DNA of 64,000 nucleotides from Zoroaster sp. YZ-2022 (lineage: Eukaryota; Echinodermata; Asteroidea; Forcipulatida; Zoroasteridae). Each line of letters starts with the position of its first letter. Within the stretch, counting starts at the first letter, position 1. Shown in pieces: positions 9,901 through 19,777 of the stretch. Where the stretch lies: contig CM055828.1 of the NCBI GenBank assembly GCA_029582265.1, positions 34,879,263 to 34,943,262 on the forward strand, written 5' to 3'. A program made the translations under genes and the position numbers. The notes below the pieces were generated by a model. That model did not search any database. It saw only the letters and a program-made list of their open reading frames with translations, and was not told the origin of the DNA.

Positions 9901-12244
9901 CCAAGCTCAGTGTTAATCCATGAGAATGGATGAATCCAAGCTCAATGTTAATCCATGAGAATGGATGAATCCAAGCTCAGTGTTAATCCATGAGAATGGA
10001 TGAACCCAAGCTCAGTGTTAATCCATGAGAATGGATGAATCCAAGCTCAGTGTTAATCCATGAGAATGGATGAACCCAAGCTCAGTGTTAATCCATGAGA
10101 ATGGATGAATCCAAGCTCAGTGTTAATCCATGAGAATGGATGAACCCAAGCTCAGTGTTAATCCATGAGAATGGATGAATCCAAGCTCAGTGTTAATCCA
10201 TGAGAATGGATGAACCCAAGCTCAGTGTTAATCCATGAGAATGGATGAACCCAAGCTCAGTGTTAATCCATGAGAATGGATGAACCCAAGCTCAATGTTA
10301 ATCCATGAGAATGGATGAATCGAAGCACAGTGTTAATCCATGAGAATGGATGAATCCAAGCTCAGTGTTAATCCATGAGAATGGATGAATCCAAGCTGTG
10401 TTAATCCATGAGAATGGATGAATCCAAGCTCAATGTTAATCCATGAGAATAGATGAATCCAAGCTCAATGTTAATCCATGAGAATGGATGAATCCAAGCT
10501 CAGTGTTAATCCATGAGAATGGATGAATCCAAGCTCAGTGTTAATCCATGAGAATGGATGAACCCAAGCTCAGTGTTAATCCATGAGAATGGATGAATCC
10601 AAGCTCAGTGTTAATCCATGAGAATGGATGAACCCAAGCTCAGTGTTAATCCATGAGAATGGATGAACCCAAGCTCAGTGTTAATCCGTGAGAATGGATG
10701 AATCCAAGCTCAGTGTTAATCCATGAGAATGGATGAATCCAAGCTCAGTGTTAATCCATGAGAATGGATGAATCCAAGCTGTGTTAATCCATGAGAATGG
10801 ATGAATCCAAGCTGTGTTAATCCATGAGAATGGATGAATCCAAGCTCAGTGTTAATCCATGAGAATGGATGAATCCAAGCTCAGTGTTAATCCATGAGAA
10901 TGGATGAATCCAAGCTCAGTGTTAATCCATGAGAATGGATGAACCCAAGCTCAGTGTTAATCCATGAGAATGGATGAACCCAAGCTCAGTGTTAATCCAT
11001 GAGAATGGATAAATCCAAGCTCAGTGTTAATCCATGAGAATGGATGAACCCAAGCTCAATGTTAATCCATGAGAATGGATGAATCCAAGCTCAGTGTTAA
11101 TCCGTGAGAATGGATGAACCCAAGCTCAGTGTTAATCCATGAGAATGGATGAACCCAAGCTCAGTGTTAATCCATGAGAATGGATGAACCCAAGCTCAAT
11201 GTTAATCCATGAGAATGGATGAACCCAAGCTCAATGTTAATCCATGAGAATGGATGAACCCAAGCTCAGTGTTAATCCATGAAAATGGATGAATCCAAGC
11301 TCAGTGTTAATCCATGAGAATAGATGAATCCAAGCTCAATGTTAATCCATGAGAATGGATGAATCCAAGCTCAATGTTAATCCATGAGAATGGATGAATC
11401 CAAGCTCAGTGTTAATCCATATTGTTGCAGCATCTATTTAAGATCATGCATTGGAATGTTTTTCTCTATTTACCGACAATTTCTGGCAATTTTGTTTTTA
11501 TTAGAACACTGTTAATTTACTTGAGGAAAAAAAAAAAAAAAAACATACTTTTAAAATGAGACACTTTCAAGCCTGGGGTCGAAATTTTATACAAACTTTC
11601 CTATTTAAATGCATTGCAAAGTACTCAAATATAAATACAAATATAGGCATATTGTTTTGGAATAAAGTGTTGGAGGTGTTTGGGAGAGGAAGGGGGGGGA
11701 AGTAGTGAAGGGTTCCAATACCCTTGGCTTGACATACCTCATTTGATTCAACGATCATCTGTATGTGCTGTATGACTCTTGATACGGGCACACGCCCCCG
11801 TCCTTCGGTGTCGCAGGAGATGAAAATTGTATCCAGCAGGTCCTCCTTGTCAATAACACTTAAACCCCCATCATCAGTGCTGCCCCCAGAGCTGTGCCCA
11901 GATCTTTTCCTCTGGCGACGCTCCCGTGAACCCTGCCTATTCCGAGGAGAGTTAAGATCAGGTACGTGTAGCGAGTCGAACCAGCATATATTTTGTCTTT
12001 TTGGCAGTCGAGGGGATGCTTCCTGACCCACGTAGTTTGTCTCGGCAGTCAGCGATGGCGGCTGGGGTCTTTGGTCATTTGCATGGCTTCTCATCTCTGA
12101 ATGTGGACTTATCGATGTCGGTGGCTTGCAACATCCAATGGTAAGTGGCCGTTTTGACAAAGCCATACCATGTGATTTTTGAGAGACATCCTGTTTCTCA
12201 TTCAGTTGAACATTTCTTTTCTTCGGTGAGTTAAATACGCTCAT
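4022..12244 (-). CDS. EF-hand protein, KASH5/IRAG2-like N-terminal domain (partial gene)
   Basis: Two coding exons on the minus strand join in phase 0. Exon A (12244-11738, 169 codons) starts at an ATG preceded by an in-frame stop. It opens MSVFNSPKKR, has a Ser/Arg-rich basic stretch (RERRQRKRSGHSS), then an acidic segment reading LLDTIFISCDTEGRGRVPVS. It ends at GAG|GTATGTC. Exon B (4140-4022) follows TTCACAG and encodes LALHLDPSGLDIEIDLASYQ and SRWIKNVQ, ending at AGAG|GCAAGT, a GC donor. The combined pattern (CDxxxxGxVxVxxV, then LDPxG, then DLxxYxxxxxxWI) is what I remember of the EF-hand domain of KASH5 and of invertebrate relatives of IRAG2/LRMP, proteins that tether the nuclear envelope or ER to motors or receptors. 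Coiled-coil and membrane-anchor exons are not seen and should lie to the left. The family call is by recalled similarity. Another EF-hand adaptor is possible. Confidence 0.6.
4564..4809. mobile_element. MITE with telomere-like TTAA(A)CC ends, copy 1
   Basis: Left end reads TTAAACCTAAACCACCCTAA and right end GGGGTTAGGGTTAA. Both ends carry the family's internal motif AATCCTTCAAAATCCTCCA, once on each strand, so the element is an imperfect fold-back. It lies inside the large intron of the EF-hand gene. Confidence 0.6.
4985..5150. repeat. Dispersed repeat, copy 1 (partner near 13.57-13.72 kb)
   Basis: The sequence around GTTACATCCCACTTACATTA and TTGCTAAACCCTTTATACTA recurs, with small indels, at about 13570-13720 in the same orientation. 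The two copies align over about 150 bp. No coding potential is evident. Confidence 0.6.
5372..5820. mobile_element. MITE with TTAACCCTAACC ends, copy 2
   Basis: A 449-bp element bounded by TTAACCCTAACCCC on the left and GGTTAGGGTTAA on the right. The interior is built from repeated short motifs of the type CCTGAATCCGCCAAAATCC and their complements, including a central inverted pair around 5508-5560. The TTAA at each end may be target duplication or part of the inverted repeat. Confidence 0.7.
5958..6481. mobile_element. TA-flanked DNA transposon (non-autonomous), long inverted ends
   Basis: The ends are inverted copies: AGGTTTTCCCGGCCAATTTC at the left and GAAATTGGCCGGGAAAACCT at the right, each flanked by TA. 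Internally there are several copies of CATTCAATTTCAACAC and CACTCGACAAATAAGATCA. No transposase frame of credible length is present, so it is probably a deletion derivative of a TA-targeting element. Superfamily is not established. Confidence 0.8.
6917..7010. repeat. SINE-type tail with (AAT)n
   Basis: A run of (AAT)n is followed by GATTTGTAGCGCGCACATAT, then CCACCCTGCTGGGCGCTCAA. A second copy near 7372-7515 reads GGACTTATATACCACAAGTA and GGTGCTCAAGGCACATTGCA after its own (AAT)n. These look like tails of an interspersed SINE or LINE family. Confidence 0.55.
7372..7515. repeat. SINE-type fragment, second copy
   Basis: Begins with (AAT)n and contains GAGAAAGATTACAAGAATGA and GGTCCAGTGACCAGGAGTAA. 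Closely related text, inverted, occurs at about 60740-60860 inside the methyltransferase intron. That identifies a dispersed family rather than unique DNA. Confidence 0.6.
7849..8192. mobile_element. MITE with TTAAAACCCTAAC ends, copy 3
   Basis: Bounded by TTAAAACCCTAACTCC and GGTTAGGGTTTTAA. The internal motif CCTCAATCCTCCAAAATCCT recurs several times. It is the third member of the telomere-like-ended family within 4 kb, all in the same intron. Confidence 0.65.
8607..11420. repeat. 35-bp satellite block, about 80 units
   Basis: Tandem units of 35 bp read AATCCATGAGAATGGATGAA then TCCAAGCTCAGTGTT. A 33-bp variant lacks CA before GTGTT. Point variants (ACCC for ATCC, CAAT for CAGT, GAATCGAAGCACAGTG) recur in blocks, which points to higher-order amplification. 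Each unit contains ATCCAT-GAGA-ATGGAT, a perfect 6-bp stem with a four-base loop. The block sits inside the EF-hand gene's intron. Stop codons close the frames, so no protein is implied. Confidence 0.97.
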
Positions 12245-13043
12245 TTCCACTTTTTATCTATAAAAATATGAAAAGGATCAACATTTAGAGCTGTTTGAAG
12301 ATAAGTATTCATTAATTAAAACCCTCCTATAGGTTTAACAATCAAAGACACTCAAAATTTGTATGTCACTCCCAACCCATTGACTTTGTGCAGTGCACTC
12401 AAATAAATGCAAGGACATGTGGTTATGGTAGGAGGTCAAACCAAAACCACTCAACTGTATATGAGTCTGCAGTACATACACAGCTCTGTGTGACTCTGCA
12501 TATAACTTTATGTAGGACATACACAAGTGTGTTTGACTTTGCCACGAACTCCAGCACTCTTAGAGAAAAAATACACATGTGTGAACAATTGGCAATGCAA
12601 CCAAAAATACTCAAGTGACTGTCTGTGGGTGTGGTGCTTACTGGGCCAAATTTCAGCCTGGGCATAGGAGGGTTAAATGAATGCAACAATGTGTTACCAA
12701 TCAATAAGCATAATAAAGCAGTATGCCATGTGTTGAAGCTCTCTCTGGCAGCAGTGACTAAACAATGCACATAATGATTTAATTCAACAGATTTAATACA
12801 CAGTGATTCTCATAGTGGTTTGCTATTTTGCACGTATGCAATTGTTTGTACTAAATATAGACTGTGCAGTTCTGCAGAAATACTGTATACTATCTATGGC
12901 CTTTGAACCCTTTTCAGAAGAACATTTTAACATGGAATTAATAATCAGGACATACTAATAATAATTAGGACCTAACTGATTTCAAAATGAAACTAAAGTT
13001 TGGTGGGAAAAAAACTGAAAACAACTTTGGAATTTCTGTATTT
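12245..13043. other. Upstream region of the EF-hand start exon, no gene seen
   Basis: A plausible splice acceptor (TTTTTATAG on the minus strand, about 12259) lies just upstream of the EF-hand start codon, so the first exon of that gene may be non-coding and further right. The remainder to 13043 is AT-rich with only short reading frames. Confidence 0.4.
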
Positions 13044-13051
13044 AAACTGAG

Positions 13052-13482
13052 GGGTAGAATGTTGTATCCGACTGCTACTTTTTCTCATTCAATATAACCA
13101 ATAATGTAATCTTACATACCTAGTAAGGTGGAGAACATATGGATGATGATGGACATTTATTTCATGAAAAATCAGGCATTTTTGGTATACGATGACTTCC
13201 TCAGTCATGTCAGTTTGATCTTGTCAACTCTCCCGTTAGTGACCAACATGGTCATTGTACATGCGCAGTGGCAACTATAATAGGATCCTTCTATTTTCCG
13301 AAGGGGAAGATTTTTTTAGAAGGGAAATAAAGCCCGAAAACCATCATAAAAGTGTATTTTAAAGATAATTTTCACTTTCTGTACCCCCAAAAATCGATAG
13401 AATCATTTTTAACTAGTTAGTGGTTGCAAACAAATTCCAAGAAAACACTTAAAAAGTGGCAGTTGGATACGACATTCTTTCT
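13052..13482. mobile_element. MITE with 8-bp target duplication AAACTGAG
   Basis: Inverted ends read GGGTAGAATGTTGTATCCGA on the left and, reversed, AGAAAGAATGTCGTATCCAA on the right. AAACTGAG occurs directly outside both ends (13044-13051 and 13483-13490). An 8-bp duplication is typical of hAT, P or Merlin-like insertions. The ends do not tell me which. Confidence 0.75.
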
Positions 13483-13569
13483 AAACTGAGAGATAATGCA
13501 AAGGTTAGACTCCAGAACAGAACTGTTAAATCATTATGTGGAGTGAACAAAGAAAAATTTACTAACGTC

Positions 13570-13720
13570 ACAGAAAGTCATCACTGAATGTTACATCCCA
13601 CTTACATTATACAGACCATATCATAAAGGCCTACTTTCCACAACAAAGATTGCATGTATAACTGTCTCCAAATCTAATTTGCTAAACCCTTTATACTACC
13701 ATCACACAGAGACACAAATC
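13570..13720. repeat. Dispersed repeat, copy 2 (partner near 4.99-5.15 kb)
   Basis: Second copy of the repeat described at 4985-5150, sharing GTTACATCCCACTTACATTA and CTGTCTCCAAATCTA with small indels. It lies upstream of the EF-hand start exon, whereas the first copy lies in the downstream intron. Confidence 0.6.
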
Positions 13721-14039
13721 AAATGCAAACATTTTCTGAAAATGCTGGGTCCATGTAGTTAAAATGAGTTTGTGCCACCTCATTAGTGTCCATCAAGTCA
13801 AACTGTTTGTAAAAAGTAAACTAACACTAACAGTAGGCAGGTCAAACACACTCACAGCACAGCTTGCCGTGTGCACGTTCCTCGTAAATACACTCGGTAT
13901 GAAAAAAATTGCCAATTTTTGACATGTTGTTACGATGTGAAATATCAATAAAATGAAGAAATAAATACCAGTATAGTGATGTGTGTTGTTTTATCATTCC
14001 ATCGTGTGTTTTTGGGGTTGATTGGGTTCGAAAATCTTG

Positions 14040-14260
14040 TACTAAACACCATTTGAAAAACACCTCCGATCGACCGTGAATCGCGGAAGCGCCATTTATC
14101 GTTGAGGGACTTCAGCACCGGGCGATTTTGGTCCCCGATAGCCGAAAATTGTAGATTCCGATGCGTTCCTGTCAACGTAAGCGATCCAGAATCTACAAAT
14201 AGACTCGGAAAAGCCCAAGCTTTCATGGGTATGGTCCGAGAATTTTAAAAATGGCGTCCC
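14040..14260. promoter_or_regulatory. Possible bidirectional promoter region
   Basis: This short, comparatively GC- and CpG-rich stretch stands out from the AT-rich surroundings. An ATG in good context (AAAAATGGCG) faces right at 14251, and the EF-hand gene faces left. It may contain the first exon or promoter of one or both. No TATA element is obvious. Confidence 0.3.
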
Positions 14261-14574
14261 GGAATGGCAAACAACGATTTGATAAGGAATTAATGTTTTT
14301 CCCCAAAAATACCTCGAAATATAAAATTTCGGAATAATTATGTTAAAGTAGAGGAGTTGAACTTTATTTTACTTTTTAGTTTGTAAAGAAAATCAATGAA
14401 GAACGCTACGAAATCAAAGGCCAAACATGGGAATGCGTGATTTTTTTTTCAGTTTCGGAAACCACTGACCACGACGACGAGTTGGATTTTTGTAATGCGG
14501 TCGAGCGGCGCGTGTCGGGATGGAGCAGCGATGAACTCGAGCTTCTGCTCTCAGAATATCGACTTCCATGTTAG
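14251..14574 (+). CDS. Candidate short gene or exons, acidic with W-S-S-D-E-L motif
   Basis: I do not recognise this. A start in good context opens MASRNGKQRFDKEL. A second segment after a TTTTTAG acceptor (about 14383 onward) stays open to a stop at 14572-14574 and encodes an acidic, hydrophilic peptide (DDELDFCNAVERRVSGWSSD, then ELELLLSEYRLPC). The codon composition looks protein-like and differs from flanking repeats. Alternatively an inner acceptor TTTTTTTCAG near 14451 is used, or the GTTAGT at 14570 is a donor and the gene continues. A donor linking the two segments is weak, so the model is tentative. Confidence 0.3.
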
Positions 14575-15818
14575 TTTCTTGTTTTTAAGTGTGCAGTTAC
14601 TTGCAATCTTGTAAAATATATCCTAGTTCAACACAGAAAATAAGATTAAACGAGGAAAAAATCAGAAAAAATGTACGTTGTTTTTCATACTGCATGGGGG
14701 TCATGCACAATAAACGAAACGGCAATGTAAGGAGTCACGTGATATCTTGTAACTACAAACGCAATGCATACGTCACCGTCATTGATTTGTCGGCTGTTCT
14801 ATCCTGTAGTGTTACTCCCGTAATTTTGATTTTTTTTAATACTTTTTAAATTTTAAAAAAGGCAGAATTTTTCATCATAAAATTAGCTTTATTTCCAACA
14901 TGTAAGTTGTTTAAAATTTAAAAGGAATTTTTCACTTATGGAAAAACGATATTTTCTTTTTCAATTACCTTGACTTATTAAAAAAAAAAAAGACTTTTAT
15001 CATGGGAAACACGAATAAAGTTTATGAAGATTTAATTTAAAAAATTTTTCTTAAATTTTTTATTTTCAACAGATCACTGGCAAGGAGTTCCAAACTTAGC
15101 TTTTAGTACAAACAATACTTGTGCCAAATTTCTGGCTTGTCAGATGATCCGTTCTCAAGTTAGAGCATTTATGCATATTAATTAGGCCTAGTTGGACTTA
15201 GTCATTTTTCACGAAATCCATCTTGTCCCGTGATATTAGGACCATAGCATAATGGACCATATTTAACGAGCCCTATGTCCAAAACTAAAAAGAAATGTGG
15301 CATTATTTTTTTTTTGGATTAATTTCCCTGCCCAAATATTGGTAAAATTTAAAACTTGATTGACCAAATCTGCTAATTGTGTTGAAATATAAAAGTAAAA
15401 ATGTAAAATATTCAAATTTCCTCTTTTTTGACCAAAATGGCTTAAAACCGCTATTTAAATTTGACCTCATTAATTTGCCATAACTCAAGAACGGTAGGTC
15501 CGATTTCAATTTTTTTTCTTCAGATTTATGTTTCTTTCATCAAGCCCTTCAAGTTAAGATCCATTTGAAATGATTTACGCACAATATTAAAATTTGTGTG
15601 ACCTGCCTACTAACACTAACAGCAGAACGGTGTTATTAAACTTAAAACTAACCTCATTTAAAACTAAAACTTAAAAAGGTTAATGTTTTGTAGAAAAAAA
15701 TGCAGGTACATAAATGATAGTAAAATCTTTCCGTTCATTGTTCTGTATATTTAATTAATACCAGGATACAGCATCCTTGCTCTATGGTCAAAGCAAATGA
15801 AACGGAAATGAGAATTAC

Positions 15819-15909
15819 CTTCTGTTTCACACGCACTAACGTTGGCGATCGGATCCGTGATGGTGGTGCGAATGTGAATAGTGAGTGTACAAAGTATAGA
15901 TTTCGCCAT
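15819..15909 (-). CDS. Candidate first exon, unknown gene
   Basis: On the minus strand a start codon in strong context (GACACCATGG) opens MAKSILCTLTIHIRTTITDP and runs to ACAGAAG|GTAATTC, a plausible donor leaving phase 1. The DNA upstream (about 15970-16210) is GC-rich with CpG and AGCTAGCT repeats, as expected of a promoter. It does not join in frame to the EF-hand start exon, so it may be an untranslated leader with a short uORF, or a different gene. Confidence 0.25.
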
Positions 15910-16385
15910 GGTGTCAGAGGTCAAGTAATAAACACATTCTTGCGCACCGCCGGCTAGTAAACTCAGCAAAACTCACTTGATGAAACAACTCGAAAATTAC
16001 CTAATTCACAATTCTAGATTGCTTTGAGACACAGAGTATTTACCTATACTCAAGAAAAGGAATATTTGTAATCATGAAATTGATCATCTCAACAGAATTC
16101 GAACATCAAGAAGTTTTATACCTGCTGCGCGCAAAGAAAGATCGTTGGAGCTAGCTAGCTAGCTGGGCCCCCGCCGGCTGAGCTAGCTAGCTGCGTGCGC
16201 ATAGCGGATCAAGAGAGCGGATTCAGCAGACAGCGCCCTCAATTGTGTGGTAAACTTTTAAACCAATCAAAAGTGTCTTATGTTAAGTGTGGATGGCAAA
16301 GAAAGTCTAATAGTTTTGCACTTTTGTTCTTGTTAACCTTTTATTAAATAAACAAATAAACATATAAATTACAAAATAATAATTA

Positions 16386-16505
<120 letters not shown>

Positions 16506-16601
16506 ACAAAAGCCCAACACTTAAGCAGAATCACAATAGCAAAATAATAATAATAAGTAATTTTAAAGAAATAAAATTATTTATGAAATTAGTTATTTTT
16601 A

Positions 16602-16679
16602 TGACGCAGCGTGACACGTGATAAATCCTATGCTGGCCATGACGCAGCGTGACACGTGATAAATCCTATGCTGGCCATA
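16602..16679. repeat. Two tandem 38-bp units containing CACGTG
   Basis: The unit ATGACGCAGCGTGACACGTG followed by ATAAATCCTATGCTGGCC occurs twice in succession with no difference that I can see. Each unit carries an E-box-like CACGTG. It lies in intergenic DNA. Confidence 0.85.
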
Positions 16680-16797
16680 TAATAATAATAATGTAATGAC
16701 ACATACATGGACAGTTCAACAATACTTAGTCAATTATTTGGAACACAATCTAAGTGAATTTAAGTAAGACTTGAAGGTTTGCATGGTGGAAGAACAA

Positions 16798-17044
16798 TAA
16801 ACTGAAAGGTTTGCGGTGACACCATGTGATGAGTAAATCTCTCTTTTGAGTATGTGTGTGGTTCCGAAGGAACCGGTTGACTCAACGTTTCGGACAGTAT
16901 GCTCTGTCCGTCGTCAGGAGAAACCTGACGACGGACAGAGCATACTGTCCGAAACGTTGAGTCAACCGGTTCCTTCGGAACCACACACATACTCAAAAGA
17001 GAGATTTACTCATCACATGGTGTCACCGCAAACCTTTCAGTTTA
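16798..17044. repeat. Perfect palindrome, 121-bp arms, 5-base centre
   Basis: Positions 16798-16918 and 16924-17044 are reverse complements without a mismatch that I can find, separated by AGAAA. The 13-bp sequence CTAAGTGAATTTA occurs at 16750-16762 and again at 17045-17057. Each arm contains an inner hairpin, GGACAG-AGCATA-CTGTCC, followed by GAAACGTTGAG. The right arm belongs to the same repeat family as 27225-27405 and 52725-52870. Identical reading frames on both strands are a by-product of the symmetry. Confidence 0.95.
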
Positions 17045-17411
17045 CTAAGTGAATTTATTTCCCTTTTACACATTACAGGTTTGTTTGTTATTAAAATGTT
17101 TAATTATTATTATTATTTTTAAATATTGGAGTCTTTTGGCGCGAAATCTATCGAGGTGTGATACACTTAGTGCTTGATAACCAGTCCCCCTTGGTCAATG
17201 GGCCAATATCAGCTCCCTGGGGGAATATACAACTTTGTGCTACCGTGTCAAACACGTACAGCATTCATCTCTACCCTCCATCCCATTTATACTCGCTTCC
17301 CGGGCTAGAGAATAACTTAAGTAAAGTGTCTTGCATGCTCAAGGAAACAGGTACGTCACAGTCACTGTCACAAACCCACTTTCTGACGACTCAGCCATAG
17401 AGAACACAAGG

Positions 17412-17605
17412 GGTTAGTTTCATAGAACTAGCTGCTAAGCAGATACAAATTACTCACCAGAAAAAATTGCTTATCGGATTTTCTGGTTACCAGGCAAACT
17501 TTCATACAAGATGTATATATTTCCGCTGGTAGTCTGTTTTATATTGCTTAGCAAAAATATTTGCTTAGCAAAATTCTATGCTTAGCAGCTCTATGAAATT
17601 GGGCA
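17412..17605. mobile_element. MITE with CCAATTTCATAGAGCTGCTA-type ends
   Basis: The left end (TAGTTTCATAGAACTAGCTG, then CTAAGCAG) is an imperfect inverted copy of the right end (TGCTTAGCAGCTCTATGAAA, then TTGGGC). GCTTAGCA motifs repeat inside. I recall this type as abundant in echinoderm genomes, but that is memory, not a search. Confidence 0.6.
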
Positions 17606-17884
17606 CAGGTGTCATAACTGGTCCGACTGGCCCTACCTAGATATCATGTTGATTATTACATTGACGTCTGCTGAGGATATGCAATACCATTTGCCGAGAG
17701 AGGGCGCCATACGCAAGGGCCATAACTAGTCTGATGGGCCCAGTTAGGTCTCGAGTTATGGGTCTACTCTATCGTGTAAGTTATAACACTTACACAGGCT
17801 AAGGTTACATTGTACATTGCCAGCGAGCTGAGAGGGTGCCATATGCATCGTATGCACCACACACATGCACTAATAAGTACAAAT

Positions 17885-17950
17885 ACATTTGAACCATTGA
17901 CTTGTGGGCTAATATGCCGACGCTCCACCAAGTGAGCCAACAACAACCTA
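17885..17950 (-). repeat. tRNA-like segment, probable SINE head
   Basis: On the minus strand TGGCTCACTTGGTGGAGCG resembles an A box region and AATGGTTCAAAT a B box, spaced as in a tRNA. No complete acceptor stem is seen, so I read it as a tRNA-derived SINE, not a functional tRNA. Another B-box-like GGTTCAAATCCCACC lies on the plus strand near 18233. Confidence 0.4.
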
Positions 17951-18319
17951 TGTAGGTATTCTCCCCCATGCTATCAATATCCATAGAGAAAGGACCACGT
18001 ATGCAATATCTTAGTTCATGGCGCATTAGTCAGAAGTCATTGAACCAAAACAATGTTATATCAATAGCCAGGGATCACGCCTCATGTTACGATACAACCT
18101 GGGAAGCTGCAGTCTGATGGGGGATCACTACAATAAAATTATACGATTTTTTTGGTGTATAATCAAAATAATAAATCACAAGAGAAACTGTCTAAGTACA
18201 AAGGTCGCTCTACCAAACGACTGGAAGTCACAGGTTCAAATCCCACCCTATTTAGTTTTTAATTTTTTTTCACTCCAAAATGTACCTAGTTGGTTTCCTT
18301 TTTGGTGTATTTGATTATA

Positions 18320-18575
18320 CACTCACTGGCCATAAGTATTGCAACATTGAAATTCACACCAAAGTTCAGTTTGGAGAACTGTGTTACAATAATTTATTTT
18401 ATTTTATTTACACTACTTAAGACTTCTTGACAGTGCCTGTGTTTTGAAGTCAATGTTCTTTTTTACTGTTCTTTGTATGTAATACACGATCGATGAAATC
18501 GGATTAAATGATCATCTCACCTGTTACTGTAAAGTGCTATTTTGAGCATGTTGCAATACTTTTGGCCAGTGAGTG
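18320..18575. mobile_element. Tc1/mariner-type MITE, TA target duplication
   Basis: Inverted ends CACTCACTGGCCATAAGTAT and, on the right, ATACTTTTGGCCAGTGAGTG extend to GCAACA/TGTTGC and are flanked by TA on both sides. The 256-bp body has no transposase frame, so it would depend on an enzyme elsewhere. TA targeting and ends of this length suit Tc1/mariner. Confidence 0.8.
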
Positions 18576-18963
18576 TATGATACACAAATTAGTATCCTCT
18601 TCGGGTCTTCTAATCTTATACTATTTTGTTTTTAATTTTAATTTTATATAATTTTTTTTTGAAATTTTCGTGGATTTTGGACCCTCTAACGGGTCTTCTA
18701 AATCTTGGCTTCTCTGTTGGGTGGGAACTCACTCTCTTCAACGAAACACATGTAACAAACAGGCACGAGCACGATTACCACTGTATACAACATGCAAACT
18801 AAAAGTAATGTCATAAATCGGCTACCGTAGGTCCCAGATCAAATACAGGTACGCCCCCGTGTTCACGTGACAGGTTGAATACAAATACTGACATTCGATT
18901 TGATCTTTGGTTTAGCTCCTCAACTGCACGAACTTGACAATGCGACTGTTTCAGGAAGTAGAA

Positions 18964-19109
18964 GCCATTACACCGAATGCACACAATGACTGCAAATAAT
19001 ACCCCACATGATAAGGTCATTACCATTGCTACTGCATAAACGAGCCAGTATTTTTGAGTCACTGTGTTCATCTTAAACTAGGACACCGATTCCATTATAC
19101 CGAATGCAC
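18964..19109. repeat. Core of the TTAAAGG/GGGCATGG MITE family
   Basis: Contains AATAATACCCCACATGATAA, GGTCATTACC, GAGCCAGTATTTTTGAGTCA and TGTTCATCTTAAACTAGG, shared with the copies at 46186-46677 and 58325-58459. The usual termini are missing. Instead the core is flanked by near-identical CCATTACACCGAATGCAC and CCATTATACCGAATGCAC. Confidence 0.65.
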
Positions 19110-19645
19110 TTCCTTAAAAAGCAGGTAGGTCTTTTTGTCTCAACTCTTTTGCCAAATTAAGTTGCTTTTGGCGCATTGCAGGATCTTTCTAACGTACTTT
19201 CATATGATATTATTCTTAACGCATTTGTGGCATATACTAACTATTAAAAACATCGAATTATTTTCCTGTTTTGTTATTATTTAATACTGCTCAACAAAGA
19301 AATGACATGAAATGTTGACATGTTCTTGGTGACAGAGTTAGTTAGAGGCCTAGTTTGTTTAGTGGGGACCGGCAGTGACTGCCCTCAGATTCAATACAAT
19401 CGATTGAATATTTTGTCGGTCCATAGTCCGTTGAAGTTTGCTGATCGATGTTGGGCAGTTGCTCGTAATTTACGTCTGTTTAATGGGAATGTATATCATT
19501 GATAACGTTGGCAACTGCTTCTTTAATAAAGTAACCTGTGAAAGTTTCAGCTTACTGCGTTGTGTCGTCTGTAAACAGATTATCCGTATTCAATTTTTAA
19601 GTGGTAATTCAAAATGGAAATTGCTTTCTTTTTCTATTTAGTGTC
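19110..19645. other. Intergenic, nothing identified
   Basis: Only short reading frames and no splice-flanked exon were found. The right boundary is the inverted end of the LINE-bearing element. Confidence 0.4.
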
Positions 19646-19650
19646 AGTAC

Positions 19651-19738
19651 CATTGGCGGATCCAGGGGGGGGGGGCTAAGGGGGCTGTAGCCCCCCTAAA
19701 ATCGTTTAAAAAAATAAAAAATTTAAAAATTTAAAAAA

Positions 19739-19777
<39 letters not shown>

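Noticed and set aside
8607..11420. CRISPR array
   Set aside because: Regular 35-bp units have no unique spacers and lie in an animal intron. It is a satellite.
16760..17052. Same peptide encoded on both strands (MSMCVVPKEPVDS)
   Set aside because: Result of the perfect palindrome, not two genes.
18811..19071. 86-residue minus-strand frame with a hydrophobic start resembling a signal anchor
   Set aside because: Its first half is the core of the TTAAAGG-type MITE, also found elsewhere in the window. No splice or conservation support.
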